From Peptococcaceae bacterium (GTDB lineage Bacteria; Bacillota; Peptococcia; Peptococcales; Peptococcaceae): DNA of 9,083 nt. Below are positions 1-5,391 of this stretch, piece by piece. Where the stretch lies: positions 1-9,083 of the forward strand of contig CAAETY010000119.1 in the NCBI GenBank assembly GCA_900759105.1, written 5' to 3'. Under the pieces are notes generated by a model. The model was not told where the DNA came from. It was given only the letters and a program-made list of their open reading frames with translations, and did not search any database. Made by a program: the position numbers and the translations under genes. Position 1 is the first letter of the stretch, and each line of letters opens with the position of its first letter.

Positions 1-18
1 CAACTGAGCTACTGCGCC
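1..18 (-). tRNA. tRNA, 5' part only (cut by window edge)
   Basis: Read on the minus strand, bases 18 to 1 give GGCGCAG, then TA, then GCTC AGTTG. This is the 5' acceptor strand, positions 8-9 and the start of the D-arm of a tRNA. It begins two bases after the discriminator base of tRNA-Val, so the two are almost certainly processed from one transcript. The anticodon lies outside the window, so identity cannot be given. Elongator tRNA-Met is one possibility from the acceptor sequence, but this is a guess. Confidence 0.8.
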
Positions 19-20
19 AA

Positions 21-93
21 TGGATGATGACGGGCTCGAACCGCCGACCCTCTGCTTGTAAGGCAGACGCTCTCCCAACTGAGCTAATCATCC
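21..93 (-). tRNA. tRNA-Val (anticodon TAC)
   Basis: This is a complete 73-base cloverleaf on the minus strand. The acceptor strands GGATGAT and ATCATCC pair fully, with discriminator A at base 21. The D-arm is GCTC...GAGC. The anticodon stem TCTGC/GCAGA encloses the loop CTTACAA, which gives anticodon TAC (bases 58-60 on the plus strand) reading valine GTA and other GTN codons. The T-arm is CGGCGGTTCGAACCCGTC-like, with GTTCGAA in the loop. The 3' CCA is not encoded and must be added by the CCA-adding enzyme. It is the first gene of a cluster running off the left edge, with a promoter about 40 bases upstream. Confidence 0.97.
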
Positions 94-131
94 ATCTTTC
101 TTGCGATTTCTTTGTCGCTCGAACAAGACAT

Positions 132-160
132 ATATTACCATGCATTCCAAACTTCGTCAA
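132..160 (-). promoter_or_regulatory. Promoter of the tRNA-Val cluster
   Basis: On the minus strand there is a -35 box TTGACG (155-160), a 17-base spacer and a -10 box TAATAT (132-137). A TG one base before the -10 makes it an extended -10. The expected start is near base 125, about 32 bases before the mature 5' end of tRNA-Val. That distance suits a tRNA precursor with a short leader. Confidence 0.8.
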
Positions 161-224
161 CTATTATTTTCCATTTTTTGCGATTTTCTTTATAAATCTT
201 TTTCCTTTAATATCTAGTTCCAAA

Positions 225-253
225 ATTATAACAAAAAACACAACAATAAACAA
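225..253 (-). promoter_or_regulatory. Possible second, upstream promoter for the tRNA cluster
   Basis: On the minus strand there is TTGTTT (248-253), a 17-base spacer and a perfect TATAAT (225-230) preceded by TGT (extended -10). No ORF with a ribosome binding site follows it before tRNA-Val, so it would feed the same tRNA cluster as the promoter at 132-160. The sequence is very AT-rich (T-runs in the spacer), which raises the chance of a coincidental match. Confidence 0.5.
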
Positions 254-353
254 CGGTATTGTACACCTATCACTTATAAAACCATCAATTATCCAACCTT
301 TAACTTAATCCATCTATCAACATTTAATTCATGCTGCAATAGTCGCTTTTTCT

Positions 354-400
354 CTCCTGACCCCCTGCTTGCAAGGCAGGTGCTCTCCCGCTTGGAGTTA
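354..400 (-). pseudogene. tRNA-Ala(TGC)-like fragment
   Basis: On the minus strand this stretch matches the middle of a bacterial tRNA-Ala: a damaged D-arm (TAACTCC...GGGAGAGC), an intact anticodon stem CCTGC/GCAGG around loop CTTGCAA (anticodon TGC), variable region GGGTC, and the first five bases of the T-arm (AGGAG). It then stops matching: AGGAG runs straight into AGAAAAAGCG, so the TTCGA loop, T-stem closure and 3' acceptor are missing. The 5' side has no partner acceptor strand. It cannot be a working tRNA. It may be a recombination or integration scar at a former tRNA-Ala gene, or a decayed copy. The tRNA resemblance is clear; the origin is inference. Confidence 0.75.
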
Positions 401-435
401 TTTCTACGCCTAAGATAGAAATCTATAACAATGTG

Positions 436-488
436 CAAAAAAGAGAACGATTATAAGTACGATATCGCTCCACTTATAGTCGTTCTCT
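436..488 (-). terminator. Intrinsic terminator of the two-mini-gene operon
   Basis: The arms at 442-458 and 472-488 pair over 17 bases with a single G-T pair, around a 13-base loop. On the minus strand the stem is followed by TTTTTT (441-436). It lies 7 bases after the stop codon of the 43-residue ORF. The stem is AT-rich but unusually long. There is no T-run on the plus-strand side, so it acts on minus-strand transcripts only. Confidence 0.85.
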
Positions 489-495
489 AACAACA

Positions 496-627
496 TTATC
501 CACTCACTCTTCGCTTGCTCTTTTCTAATTCTATCTCGATGTTCAGCGGTTCCTCGTTCTCCCATTTTTCATCCTGAAATAAATCTTCTTCAAAAAGAGT
601 CGGTCTAACTATTATCGCCTCTGTCAT
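496..627 (-). CDS. Small acidic protein of unknown function (43 aa)
   Basis: I do not recognise this product. The ORF begins MTEAIIVRPTLFEEDLF and ends KSKRRVSG with stop TAA. It has about twelve acidic residues, mostly in the middle, and a short basic tail (KSKRR). There is no signal peptide or membrane segment. Its ATG overlaps the stop codon of the preceding ORF as ATGA, and no Shine-Dalgarno sequence is visible in front of it, so it would rely on translational coupling. The stop is directly followed by a strong terminator. The arrangement (overlap plus terminator) is the main reason to believe it is a gene. Its short length leaves real doubt. Confidence 0.5.
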   Translation of the reverse strand: MTEAIIVRPTLFEEDLFQDEKWENEEPLNIEIELEKSKRRVSG

Positions 628-779
628 TGACCAAACGCCAAAGAAAGTTGTTTTCTCGTGACTTCTTTTCCTGCTAGTGCACCCCCAGTGCTAGTAGCAG
701 CTATATATCTATAACCATCGCCGTATAACTTTTGTAGCAAGACGATTCTGCGTTTCATTTGTTCTGTCGTTAAACTCAT
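624..779 (-). CDS. Small basic protein of unknown function (51 aa)
   Basis: I do not recognise this product. It begins MSLTTEQMKRRIVLLQKLYG, continues with a Gly/Ala/Thr-rich middle (ATSTGGALAG) and ends RKQLSLAFGQ. Net charge is about +5. The N-terminal 20 residues could form an amphipathic helix; there is no signal peptide. The chosen start is the ATG at 779 because GGGAGG lies just before it, although the gap to the ATG is only 2-3 bases, shorter than usual. An upstream in-frame GTG at 815 would add 12 residues but has no ribosome binding site. The gene is followed by the overlapping acidic mini-ORF, giving a basic/acidic pair. Small toxin-antitoxin or phage-derived pairs can look like this, but nothing in the sequence proves that. 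Confidence 0.55.
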   Translation of the reverse strand: MSLTTEQMKRRIVLLQKLYGDGYRYIAATSTGGALAGKEVTRKQLSLAFGQ

Positions 780-834
780 TACCTCCCTTTTTTGAATTTT
801 CCAATAGTTCAGCACAAAATTTTACCCAATAAGC

Positions 835-876
835 AAAAAAACCTCTTTCCACTTATTAAGCAGAAAGAAGTTTTTT
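835..876 (-). terminator. Terminator downstream of tRNA-Glu
   Basis: The arms at 836-849 and 863-876 pair at 13 of 14 positions around a 13-base loop. On the minus strand the stem ends in a run of seven T (841-835), 9 bases after the 3' end of tRNA-Glu. The AT-rich ends of the stem make it nearly symmetrical, so it could also stop plus-strand transcription. Confidence 0.85.
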
Positions 877-884
877 CGTTTGGA

Positions 885-958
885 TGACCTGTAGGGGATT
901 CGAACCCCTGAATGTCAGCGTGAAAGGCTGATGAGTTAAGCCGCTTCTCCAACAGGCC
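885..958 (-). tRNA. tRNA-Glu (anticodon TTC)
   Basis: This is a complete 74-base cloverleaf on the minus strand. Acceptor GGCCTGT pairs with ACAGGTC (one G-T pair), with discriminator A at base 885. The D-arm is the large form typical of tRNA-Glu (GAG...CTC around AAGCGGCTTAA). Anticodon stem TCAGC/GCTGA holds loop CTTTCAC, anticodon TTC. The T-arm is AGGGG TTCGAAT CCCCT. The 3' CCA is not encoded directly after the discriminator. It is a single-gene transcription unit with its own consensus promoter and terminator. Besides translation, Glu-tRNA(Glu) normally also feeds tetrapyrrole synthesis in Bacillota. Confidence 0.97.
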
Positions 959-987
959 AAATGGTCTTTGTCTCAACCACGAATCGT

Positions 988-1016
988 ATTATACGGCATG
1001 GAGCAGTCACTGTCAA
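988..1016 (-). promoter_or_regulatory. Consensus promoter of tRNA-Glu
   Basis: On the minus strand, TTGACA (1011-1016), exactly 17 bases, then TATAAT (988-993): a perfect sigma-70/SigA consensus. The expected start is near base 981, about 23 bases before the mature tRNA 5' end. Strength of this kind is typical of stable RNA genes. Confidence 0.92.
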
Positions 1017-1037
1017 CATTTTTTGCAAAAAAATTAT

Positions 1038-1075
1038 AAAAAAAGAAGATGGCCATTAATCCATCTTCTTTTTTT
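1038..1075 (-). terminator. Terminator of the amidase gene
   Basis: A perfect 15-base inverted repeat (1038-1052 and 1061-1075) with an 8-base loop. The core is GAAGATGG/CCATCTTC flanked by A7 and T7 runs, so it should work on both strands. It begins 7 bases after the amidase stop codon and separates it from tRNA-Glu. Confidence 0.92.
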
Positions 1076-1082
1076 ATTTCGA

Positions 1083-2726
1083 TTAATAAGCAAAATAGTT
1101 TGCTAAGCCATCATAAATCCCTTGAGCAAGCTTTTCTTGGTATTCATCGGTAGCAAGTCTCGCTGCATCTTCGACATTTGTTAAAAATCCACATTCAACA
1201 AGTACGCATGGCACTTCAGTTTCACGAAGTACGGAGAAGTTCCCGTACTTCACATAAGCCGGTTGACCGGTCGCATTGGTAAGGGCTTGATTCATTACAG
1301 AACCAAACTCGTTACGAATGCTTTTTTGTGCCGCAGTGGTCAAGCGTGTGTTATCGGTATAAATCCAAGTTCCAATCCCTTTGGCAGCTTGATTAGCCGC
1401 ACTGTCACCGTGAATTTCAACAAAAGCATCTGCATTAGCATTGTTAGTAAGTACGGAGCGTTCGTAGAGGCTCATATTGATTGGGCCTTCGGTGTCGCGA
1501 ACCATGATAACGGTTGCTCCTGCTGCTTCAAGCTTATCACGCAACTTCAAGGAAAGCGGAGTATTGAAGGTTACTTCATCCAAACCGTTGTGAGGACTTC
1601 TTGCACCTCTATCAATGGCGCCACCGGCGCTGTATACACCATGACCCGGAGATACCACGATGGTTTTCCCTGCCAAGCCGGTGCTGCCGTTTTTGTGCTT
1701 TGCCACTGCAGTAACAGTGAGGGTGCTTCCGCTAATATCCAATCTAAAGTAACCTTTGTTGGATACTGCCGCAGTCAACAATACAGAGTCATTTCCGTTG
1801 TTGTTCACTTTTAAGCCCGTAAATGGTGCCATATTATCTGCCGGACTCCAATTATCCGCACTCAAGTGCACGCCGGAAACTTTCAATACGATTTGATTGC
1901 CATCGTTGCTTACAACAGATGGCGTGCCAGTACCAATGTCAAAAGAAATACTGGATTGACCGGTACCGGTAGTTCTGTCGGTTACAGTCATATTCCCGTT
2001 TTTATCGTTTGCCGGTTGTGATACATCCGGCTGCGTTTCTGGGACATCTACACTGGTACCACTATTGCTTGTTCCACCGCTGTAAACAGTCACATAGTTT
2101 TTAGAAACATATGCATCATCACCATTTTTGGTTTGGATTTTATACCAGTCACCTTTGCGAGTGATAACACTAAGATAATCGCCGCTATTAACTTTGCCAA
2201 CGATGGTGTAATTGGTCCCTGGACCTTGACGGAGATTCAAATAACCTCCGGCATTCAATTGATTTACTTTGATAATCAACTGTCCACCGGATTGCACATA
2301 CACATTACCGTGATCCCATTGCACGCCTGCCCCCAAATCCTCGCTGACAACACGAATCGGTACCAAGGTTCTATTGTTAATCACCTTAACCGGAACGTCG
2401 AGGGTTTTACTTGCACCGTTTTTGGTGTAAGTGGTCTTATTCACATACATCTTCAGCGTAGATGCACCCTTTGTAATGGTCACAGATTGAGATGCGTTAT
2501 CCCATTGCACTTTTGCGCCCAAACCTTCGCTAACGACACGAATCGGAACCAATACTCTGGAATTAACAACAACCGGCGCAACGTCAGTCGACACCTGACG
2601 GTCATCAATGTAGATTTTATAGTTCGCAGCTTCTGCACCTGTTGTCATAAAGGATTGTAAGCATAATACCGCTACAAGAGCTACAATAAATGTCAGTATA
2701 CAATTTTTCTTTAATATTTTTGTCAT
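1083..2726 (-). CDS. Secreted N-acetylmuramoyl-L-alanine amidase with cell-wall-binding modules
   Basis: This enzyme cleaves the bond between N-acetylmuramic acid and L-alanine in peptidoglycan. The C-terminal domain (about 352-547) is a zinc-dependent Amidase_3 domain: PGHG gives H362, LDE gives E384, EIHGDSA gives H439 (zinc ligands) and VECGFLTN gives the catalytic E511. Residues 1-34 are a signal peptide (KKNC basic start, hydrophobic core, AEA-A cleavage). Residues 36-145 hold two copper-amine-oxidase-N-like repeats, each with the motif LVPIRVVSE.LGA.VQWD. Residues 157-215 are a bacterial SH3 domain (YLNLRQGPGTNY). A Ser/Thr/Gly-rich linker follows, then a beta-rich stretch (257-345) that resembles an AMIN domain. 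GGGAG before the ATG supports the start. It is a monocistronic gene with a terminator. Likely roles are wall turnover or daughter-cell separation; the precise role is inference. Confidence 0.93.
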   Translation of the reverse strand: MTKILKKNCILTFIVALVAVLCLQSFMTTGAEAANYKIYIDDRQVSTDVAPVVVNSRVLVPIRVVSEGLGAKVQWDNASQSVTITKGASTLKMYVNKTTYTKNGASKTLDVPVKVINNRTLVPIRVVSEDLGAGVQWDHGNVYVQSGGQLIIKVNQLNAGGYLNLRQGPGTNYTIVGKVNSGDYLSVITRKGDWYKIQTKNGDDAYVSKNYVTVYSGGTSNSGTSVDVPETQPDVSQPANDKNGNMTVTDRTTGTGQSSISFDIGTGTPSVVSNDGNQIVLKVSGVHLSADNWSPADNMAPFTGLKVNNNGNDSVLLTAAVSNKGYFRLDISGSTLTVTAVAKHKNGSTGLAGKTIVVSPGHGVYSAGGAIDRGARSPHNGLDEVTFNTPLSLKLRDKLEAAGATVIMVRDTEGPINMSLYERSVLTNNANADAFVEIHGDSAANQAAKGIGTWIYTDNTRLTTAAQKSIRNEFGSVMNQALTNATGQPAYVKYGNFSVLRETEVPCVLVECGFLTNVEDAARLATDEYQEKLAQGIYDGLANYFAY

Positions 2727-2765
2727 ACTCTCTCCCTTTCGTAACTATTTGATGGCTTTTAACCG

Positions 2766-2795
2766 TTATTATTATCCCACAAATAAGGCGTTCAA
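2766..2795 (-). promoter_or_regulatory. Possible promoter of the amidase gene
   Basis: On the minus strand, TTGAAC (2790-2795), an 18-base spacer and TAATAA (2766-2771). The -10 is imperfect, and the overlapping GATAATAATAAC allows other registers (for example GATAAT at 2771-2776, but with a spacer too short for this -35). It lies 40 bases before the start codon, and the csp terminator upstream means some promoter must be here. Confidence 0.35.
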
Positions 2796-2811
2796 AACGT
2801 TACAATCCGAT

Positions 2812-2844
2812 AAAAAAGGTCAAGCACTTGTCGCGCTTGACCTT
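2812..2844 (-). terminator. Terminator of the cold-shock gene
   Basis: The arms AAGGTCAAGC (2816-2825) and GCTTGACCTT (2835-2844) pair perfectly over 10 bases around a 9-base loop. On the minus strand the stem is followed by TTTTTT (2817-2812). It lies 16 bases after the csp stop codon. Confidence 0.92.
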
Positions 2845-2860
2845 AAAAATTGTAAACTTA

Positions 2861-3058
2861 TTAAAGTTTTACAACGTTAGCAGCTTGATCGCCACGATCG
2901 CCACTTACAACGTCAAATTCAACAGCTTGACCTTCATCCAAAGTCTTGAAGCCATCGCCTTGGATAGCGGAGAAATGTACGAATACATCGTTACCGCCTT
3001 CAACGGTGATAAAACCATAACCTTTTTCGCTGTTAAACCATTTTACATTACCTGTCAT
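2861..3058 (-). CDS. csp: Cold-shock protein (CspA family, 65 aa)
   Basis: This is a single five-stranded OB-fold domain that binds single-stranded RNA and DNA and melts mRNA secondary structure, especially in the cold. It starts MTGNVKWFNSEKGYGFI. RNP-1 is KGYGFI (about residues 13-18) and RNP-2 is VFVHF (about 28-32). The C-terminal GDRGDQAANV matches the family end. The length of 65 residues is standard. The ATG at 3058 is chosen because GGAGG lies 6 bases upstream and the family begins here; the longer in-frame ORF to 3109 lacks support. Unusually, it has a leader of about 133 bases containing a 14-bp hairpin, a layout known from cold-regulated csp mRNAs. It is monocistronic with its own terminator. 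Which paralogue it is cannot be decided. Confidence 0.96.
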   Translation of the reverse strand: MTGNVKWFNSEKGYGFITVEGGNDVFVHFSAIQGDGFKTLDEGQAVEFDVVSGDRGDQAANVVKL

Positions 3059-3111
3059 AATTGACCTCCAAAAAAATAAATTAGTATCAATGATATAAGC
3101 AGAGACCAAAA

Positions 3112-3164
3112 TTCACATATTGTAACGAATTACACCAACGCTATAATCTCTTACAATATGTGAA
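3112..3164 (-). promoter_or_regulatory. Hairpin in the csp 5' leader
   Basis: A perfect 14-base inverted repeat, TTCACATATTGTAA (3112-3125) against 3151-3164, with a 25-base loop. It lies inside the csp leader, 53-106 bases before the start codon. On the minus strand it is followed by only TTTT, and csp is directly downstream, so it is more likely a leader structure than a full terminator. Csp mRNAs of other bacteria use leader folding for cold induction or for feedback by Csp protein; that role here is inference. Confidence 0.6.
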
Positions 3165-3197
3165 AAGAGAAATCCAGTTGTTTGATACCTATAGTAG

Positions 3198-3226
3198 ATT
3201 ATAACAAAGACGTTAACCAGTTGCAA
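3198..3226 (-). promoter_or_regulatory. Promoter of csp
   Basis: On the minus strand, TTGCAA (3221-3226), a 17-base spacer and a perfect TATAAT (3198-3203) with TG before it (extended -10). The expected start is near 3191, giving a leader of about 133 bases. Confidence 0.75.
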
Positions 3227-3317
3227 ACTTTTTCAAAAAATTTGTACAAATATCTGTCTTTTATCTTAAATACGTGGTCGTTTTGTACAATAACATTTCA
3301 AAGAAGTGTGTATTCAC

Positions 3318-3354
3318 AAAACAAAGGGACGACGCCTGAAGGAATCGTCCCTTT
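3318..3354 (-). terminator. Terminator of the ffh-trmD operon
   Basis: AAAGGGACGA (3323-3332) pairs perfectly with TCGTCCCTTT (3345-3354) around a 12-base loop. On the minus strand it is followed by TTTGTTTT. It lies 26 bases after the trmD stop codon and closes the operon before csp. Confidence 0.9.
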
Positions 3355-3380
3355 TAACGATTGCAAAAAATAATATTACT

Positions 3381-4148
3381 TTATTTGCGCATAACATCCG
3401 GCAAATTTTCCACTAAAATCGGTTCCTCTGCAAGAATTTCTTCCAAAAGCTTTCGCTCCTCTTTACCAAACACATAGTGTTCCAATAAATCAGGGCGTCG
3501 CTGCAAGGTCCGTCTGAGGGCTTCTTTCTTTTGCCATTTAGCGATATTTTTGTGATGCCCACTTAAAAGCACCTCCGGCACCTCTTTGCCTTCAAAGACG
3601 CGCGGTTTGGTATACTGTGGATACTCTAAAAGACCGTTATAAAAAGAATCATCTTCAAAAGATGCTTGTTCTTTTATCACACCCGGCATTAGTCGCGCTA
3701 TGGAATCTATCATTACCATTGCCGGCAATTCACCACCGGTAAGCACATAATCCCCAATAGAGTATTCATCAGTCACATAATCACGAATACGCTCATCAAA
3801 ACCTTCATAATGCCCGCAAATAAACGCTAGCGTATCACATTGAGAGAGTTCATTGGCATCTTCTTGGGTGAACGTCTTGCCCTGCGGAGAAACCAAAATA
3901 ATACGTGTCTGAGTATCTTCCGGAATATTATCTCTCAATGCAAGTACAATCGGTTCCGGCTGCAACAGCATGCCAACACCACCGCCATAAGGCGTATCAT
4001 CGACATGCTTGAATTTATTGGTAGCATATTCTCTGAAATTTACAATATCAATGTTTAAGATTCCATTATCTTTCGCTTTACCAATGAGACTTTCGGATAA
4101 CGGACCTTGAAACATTTCCGGAAATAACGAAAAGATTTTGATATTCAT
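3381..4148 (-). CDS. trmD: tRNA (guanine37-N1)-methyltransferase TrmD
   Basis: TrmD methylates G37 next to the anticodon in tRNAs reading CUN, CCN and CGG codons, using S-adenosylmethionine, and so prevents +1 frameshifting. It is a knotted SPOUT-class homodimer and essential in many bacteria. Visible motifs are DDTPYGGGVGM (50-60), SPQG (87-90), CGHYEGFDER (111-120) and the knot loop SIGDYVLTGGELPAM (130-144). R152 and D167 match the catalytic arginine and aspartate (R154 and D169 in E. coli) in the PGV...DSF and GLLEYPQYTKP context. The length of 255 aa is the family norm. Its ATG overlaps the rimM stop by one base (TAATG), so translation is probably coupled. It is the last gene of the operon. 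Confidence 0.98.
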   Translation of the reverse strand: MNIKIFSLFPEMFQGPLSESLIGKAKDNGILNIDIVNFREYATNKFKHVDDTPYGGGVGMLLQPEPIVLALRDNIPEDTQTRIILVSPQGKTFTQEDANELSQCDTLAFICGHYEGFDERIRDYVTDEYSIGDYVLTGGELPAMVMIDSIARLMPGVIKEQASFEDDSFYNGLLEYPQYTKPRVFEGKEVPEVLLSGHHKNIAKWQKKEALRRTLQRRPDLLEHYVFGKEERKLLEEILAEEPILVENLPDVMRK

Positions 4149-4654
4149 TAATCAACAAGTCCTTTCGGTAATTTCACATTCATACGACCCGCTTCAAGGT
4201 CTACGGACAAGATAACATTTTTAAGCGCCGGAATGCAAAGTTCCGGATATATTTTGCTATCCAATACATATACATCGTTTGCGCCAGGTTGAAGCACTTC
4301 TTTCAATGTGCCTAGCTTGGTGTCACCTTCATAGACTTCAAGTCCAATGAGGTCACTGATATAGTAAGCGCCTTCTTCGAGAGGCATACGGTCGCTATTG
4401 TTAATTGCTAAGTGGTTATTTTTTTGCAACTTTGCGGCATCCATATCATCAATGCCCTTAAGCTTAATAAGCACATTTTCTTTGTGATAACGAACGCCCT
4501 CAACTTCATATTCGGTATAACGCTTCTTGCGGTCTTCAATGAAAACACGTTCAAGAACATCATAACGAGATGGGTCGTCGGTCAGGGGGGCAACCTTCAT
4601 TTCTCCTCTGACGCCATGGGTGTTCATTATTTTTCCGATACGGGTTTTATCCAT
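4148..4654 (-). CDS. rimM: Ribosome maturation factor RimM (16S rRNA processing)
   Basis: RimM helps assemble the head of the 30S subunit and binds ribosomal protein S19. It has 168 residues. The N-terminal RimM domain (about 4-85) begins RIGKIMNTHGVRGEMKV, with the family motif G.I..THG.RGE. The C-terminal PRC-barrel (about 97-165) has YYISDLIGLEV, PGANDVYVL and IPALKNVILSVDLEAGRM. The start is set at MDKTRIG (4654): the preceding gene ends at 4656, leaving one base between TAA and ATG, with GAGAAG inside the end of ylqD as a weak ribosome binding site. An in-frame extension to 4735 exists but overlaps ylqD and lacks family similarity. The partners rpsP and trmD are classic neighbours of rimM. 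Confidence 0.97.
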   Translation of the reverse strand: MDKTRIGKIMNTHGVRGEMKVAPLTDDPSRYDVLERVFIEDRKKRYTEYEVEGVRYHKENVLIKLKGIDDMDAAKLQKNNHLAINNSDRMPLEEGAYYISDLIGLEVYEGDTKLGTLKEVLQPGANDVYVLDSKIYPELCIPALKNVILSVDLEAGRMNVKLPKGLVD

Positions 4655-4655
4655 A

Positions 4656-5066
4656 TTACTTCTCACGAATTTCTTTGACGATGTCATTTTCAACCACCAA
4701 TTCATATTTGGTGTTTCCGGAGAAGGAATCCCCAACTTTAACAGTGGTCAAAAATTCGCCATCACCGGCATCTACTTCAGTACCGTTTACAAGGTCATCA
4801 ACTGCTGCAAGTGCTTTTGCAAATTGTTCCTTGTACATACCGATTTTGTCGCGTTCCGCATTCAATTGAGCACGGATGGCTTCGGTTTGAGGATGGGCTT
4901 TCAAGGTGAGTTCTGTCATGGTCTTGCTCATCTGCTTATCGTATTCAGCCAATTGTTCATCAATTTCATCAATTTGCTTTTGAATGTCTTGTGCAGTTTT
5001 TTGCTTGTATTGATCGGTAACGATTTGCTTAAAAAACACTTTACCTAAAATCTGTAATTCTTCCAT
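4656..5066 (-). CDS. ylqD: YlqD family protein (function unknown)
   Basis: This is a 136-residue protein with the YlqD layout: an N-terminal strand region (MEELQILGKVFFKQIVTD), a long charged coiled coil (about 20-90, IDEIDEQLAEYDKQM and further heptads) and a beta-rich C-terminal part (about 95-136, FLTTVKVGDSF...YELVVENDIVKEIRE). There is no signal peptide or catalytic motif. Its position between khpA and rimM is the conserved place of ylqD in Bacillota and is the main support for the name. GAGGTAA with a suitable gap precedes the ATG. An intrinsic terminator lies just upstream, so expression probably depends on read-through. The biochemical function is not known to me; a link to ribosome or tRNA maturation is inference from neighbours. 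Confidence 0.88.
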   Translation of the reverse strand: MEELQILGKVFFKQIVTDQYKQKTAQDIQKQIDEIDEQLAEYDKQMSKTMTELTLKAHPQTEAIRAQLNAERDKIGMYKEQFAKALAAVDDLVNGTEVDAGDGEFLTTVKVGDSFSGNTKYELVVENDIVKEIREK

Positions 5067-5093
5067 GCGATTACCTCATTTCTAATGAATAGT

Positions 5094-5124
5094 AAAAAAA
5101 TCCAGACTCAAAAGAATCTGGATT
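5094..5124 (-). terminator. Internal terminator between khpA and ylqD
   Basis: AATCCAGA (5099-5106) pairs with TCTGGATT (5117-5124). Two more pairs past one mismatch close a 4-base loop. On the minus strand a run of seven T follows. It sits 8 bases after the khpA stop, in the middle of an otherwise continuous operon. No good promoter is visible between it and ylqD, so it is probably a partial terminator that sets different levels for rpsP-khpA and ylqD-rimM-trmD. Confidence 0.85.
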
Positions 5125-5132
5125 CGTTATTT

Positions 5133-5363
5133 TTATTCGACAATTTCAACAAAGACTTTCTTATGTTGAACACTGCCAGCAGCCTTCATGATCACGCGAA
5201 TTGCATTCGCAATGCGACCATGCTTGCCAATAATTTTACCCATATCATCCGGTGCAACAGAAAGCTGCACTGACACAGATTCTGGTGTTTCATTTATTTT
5301 TACGGATACGGAATCAGGGTCATCAACTAAAGACTTTGCAAGATGTAGAACCAAGTTTTCCAT
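5133..5363 (-). CDS. khpA: KH-domain RNA-binding protein KhpA (YlqC)
   Basis: This is a small single-domain RNA-binding protein of 76 residues. The KH signature is MGKIIGKHGRIANAIRVIMKAAG (about 41-63), with the RNA-contacting loop IIGKHGR of the G-X-X-G type. In Bacillota relatives KhpA pairs with KhpB (Jag) and affects cell elongation and division through RNA binding; that role is known for the family, not shown here. It lies 28 bases after rpsP. The ribosome binding site is weak (GGATTGAT), in contrast to the strong site of rpsP, so it may be translated at a lower level. A terminator follows 8 bases after the stop. Confidence 0.96.
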   Translation of the reverse strand: MENLVLHLAKSLVDDPDSVSVKINETPESVSVQLSVAPDDMGKIIGKHGRIANAIRVIMKAAGSVQHKKVFVEIVE

Positions 5364-5391
5364 ATAATCAATCCATTTCTAAATAAACTAA

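Noticed and set aside
24..308. 94-residue plus-strand ORF
   Set aside because: It runs through tRNA-Val on the opposite strand and through its promoters, has no ribosome binding site and looks like translated AT-rich spacer.
354..488. T-box or other riboswitch made of the tRNA-like arm plus terminator
   Set aside because: There is no T-box sequence (TGG-containing antiterminator) and the mini-ORF genes lie upstream, not downstream, of these hairpins on the minus strand.
1263..1814. 183-residue plus-strand ORF, and a 175-residue one at 2133-2660
   Set aside because: Both are antisense to the amidase, whose reading frame has clear domains and catalytic residues. They show no family features.
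3182..3373. 63-residue plus-strand ORF between csp and trmD
   Set aside because: It covers the csp promoter and the trmD terminator and has no ribosome binding site.
4620..5048. 142-residue plus-strand hydrophobic ORF
   Set aside because: It is antisense to ylqD; its hydrophobicity comes from complementing the charged coiled-coil codons.
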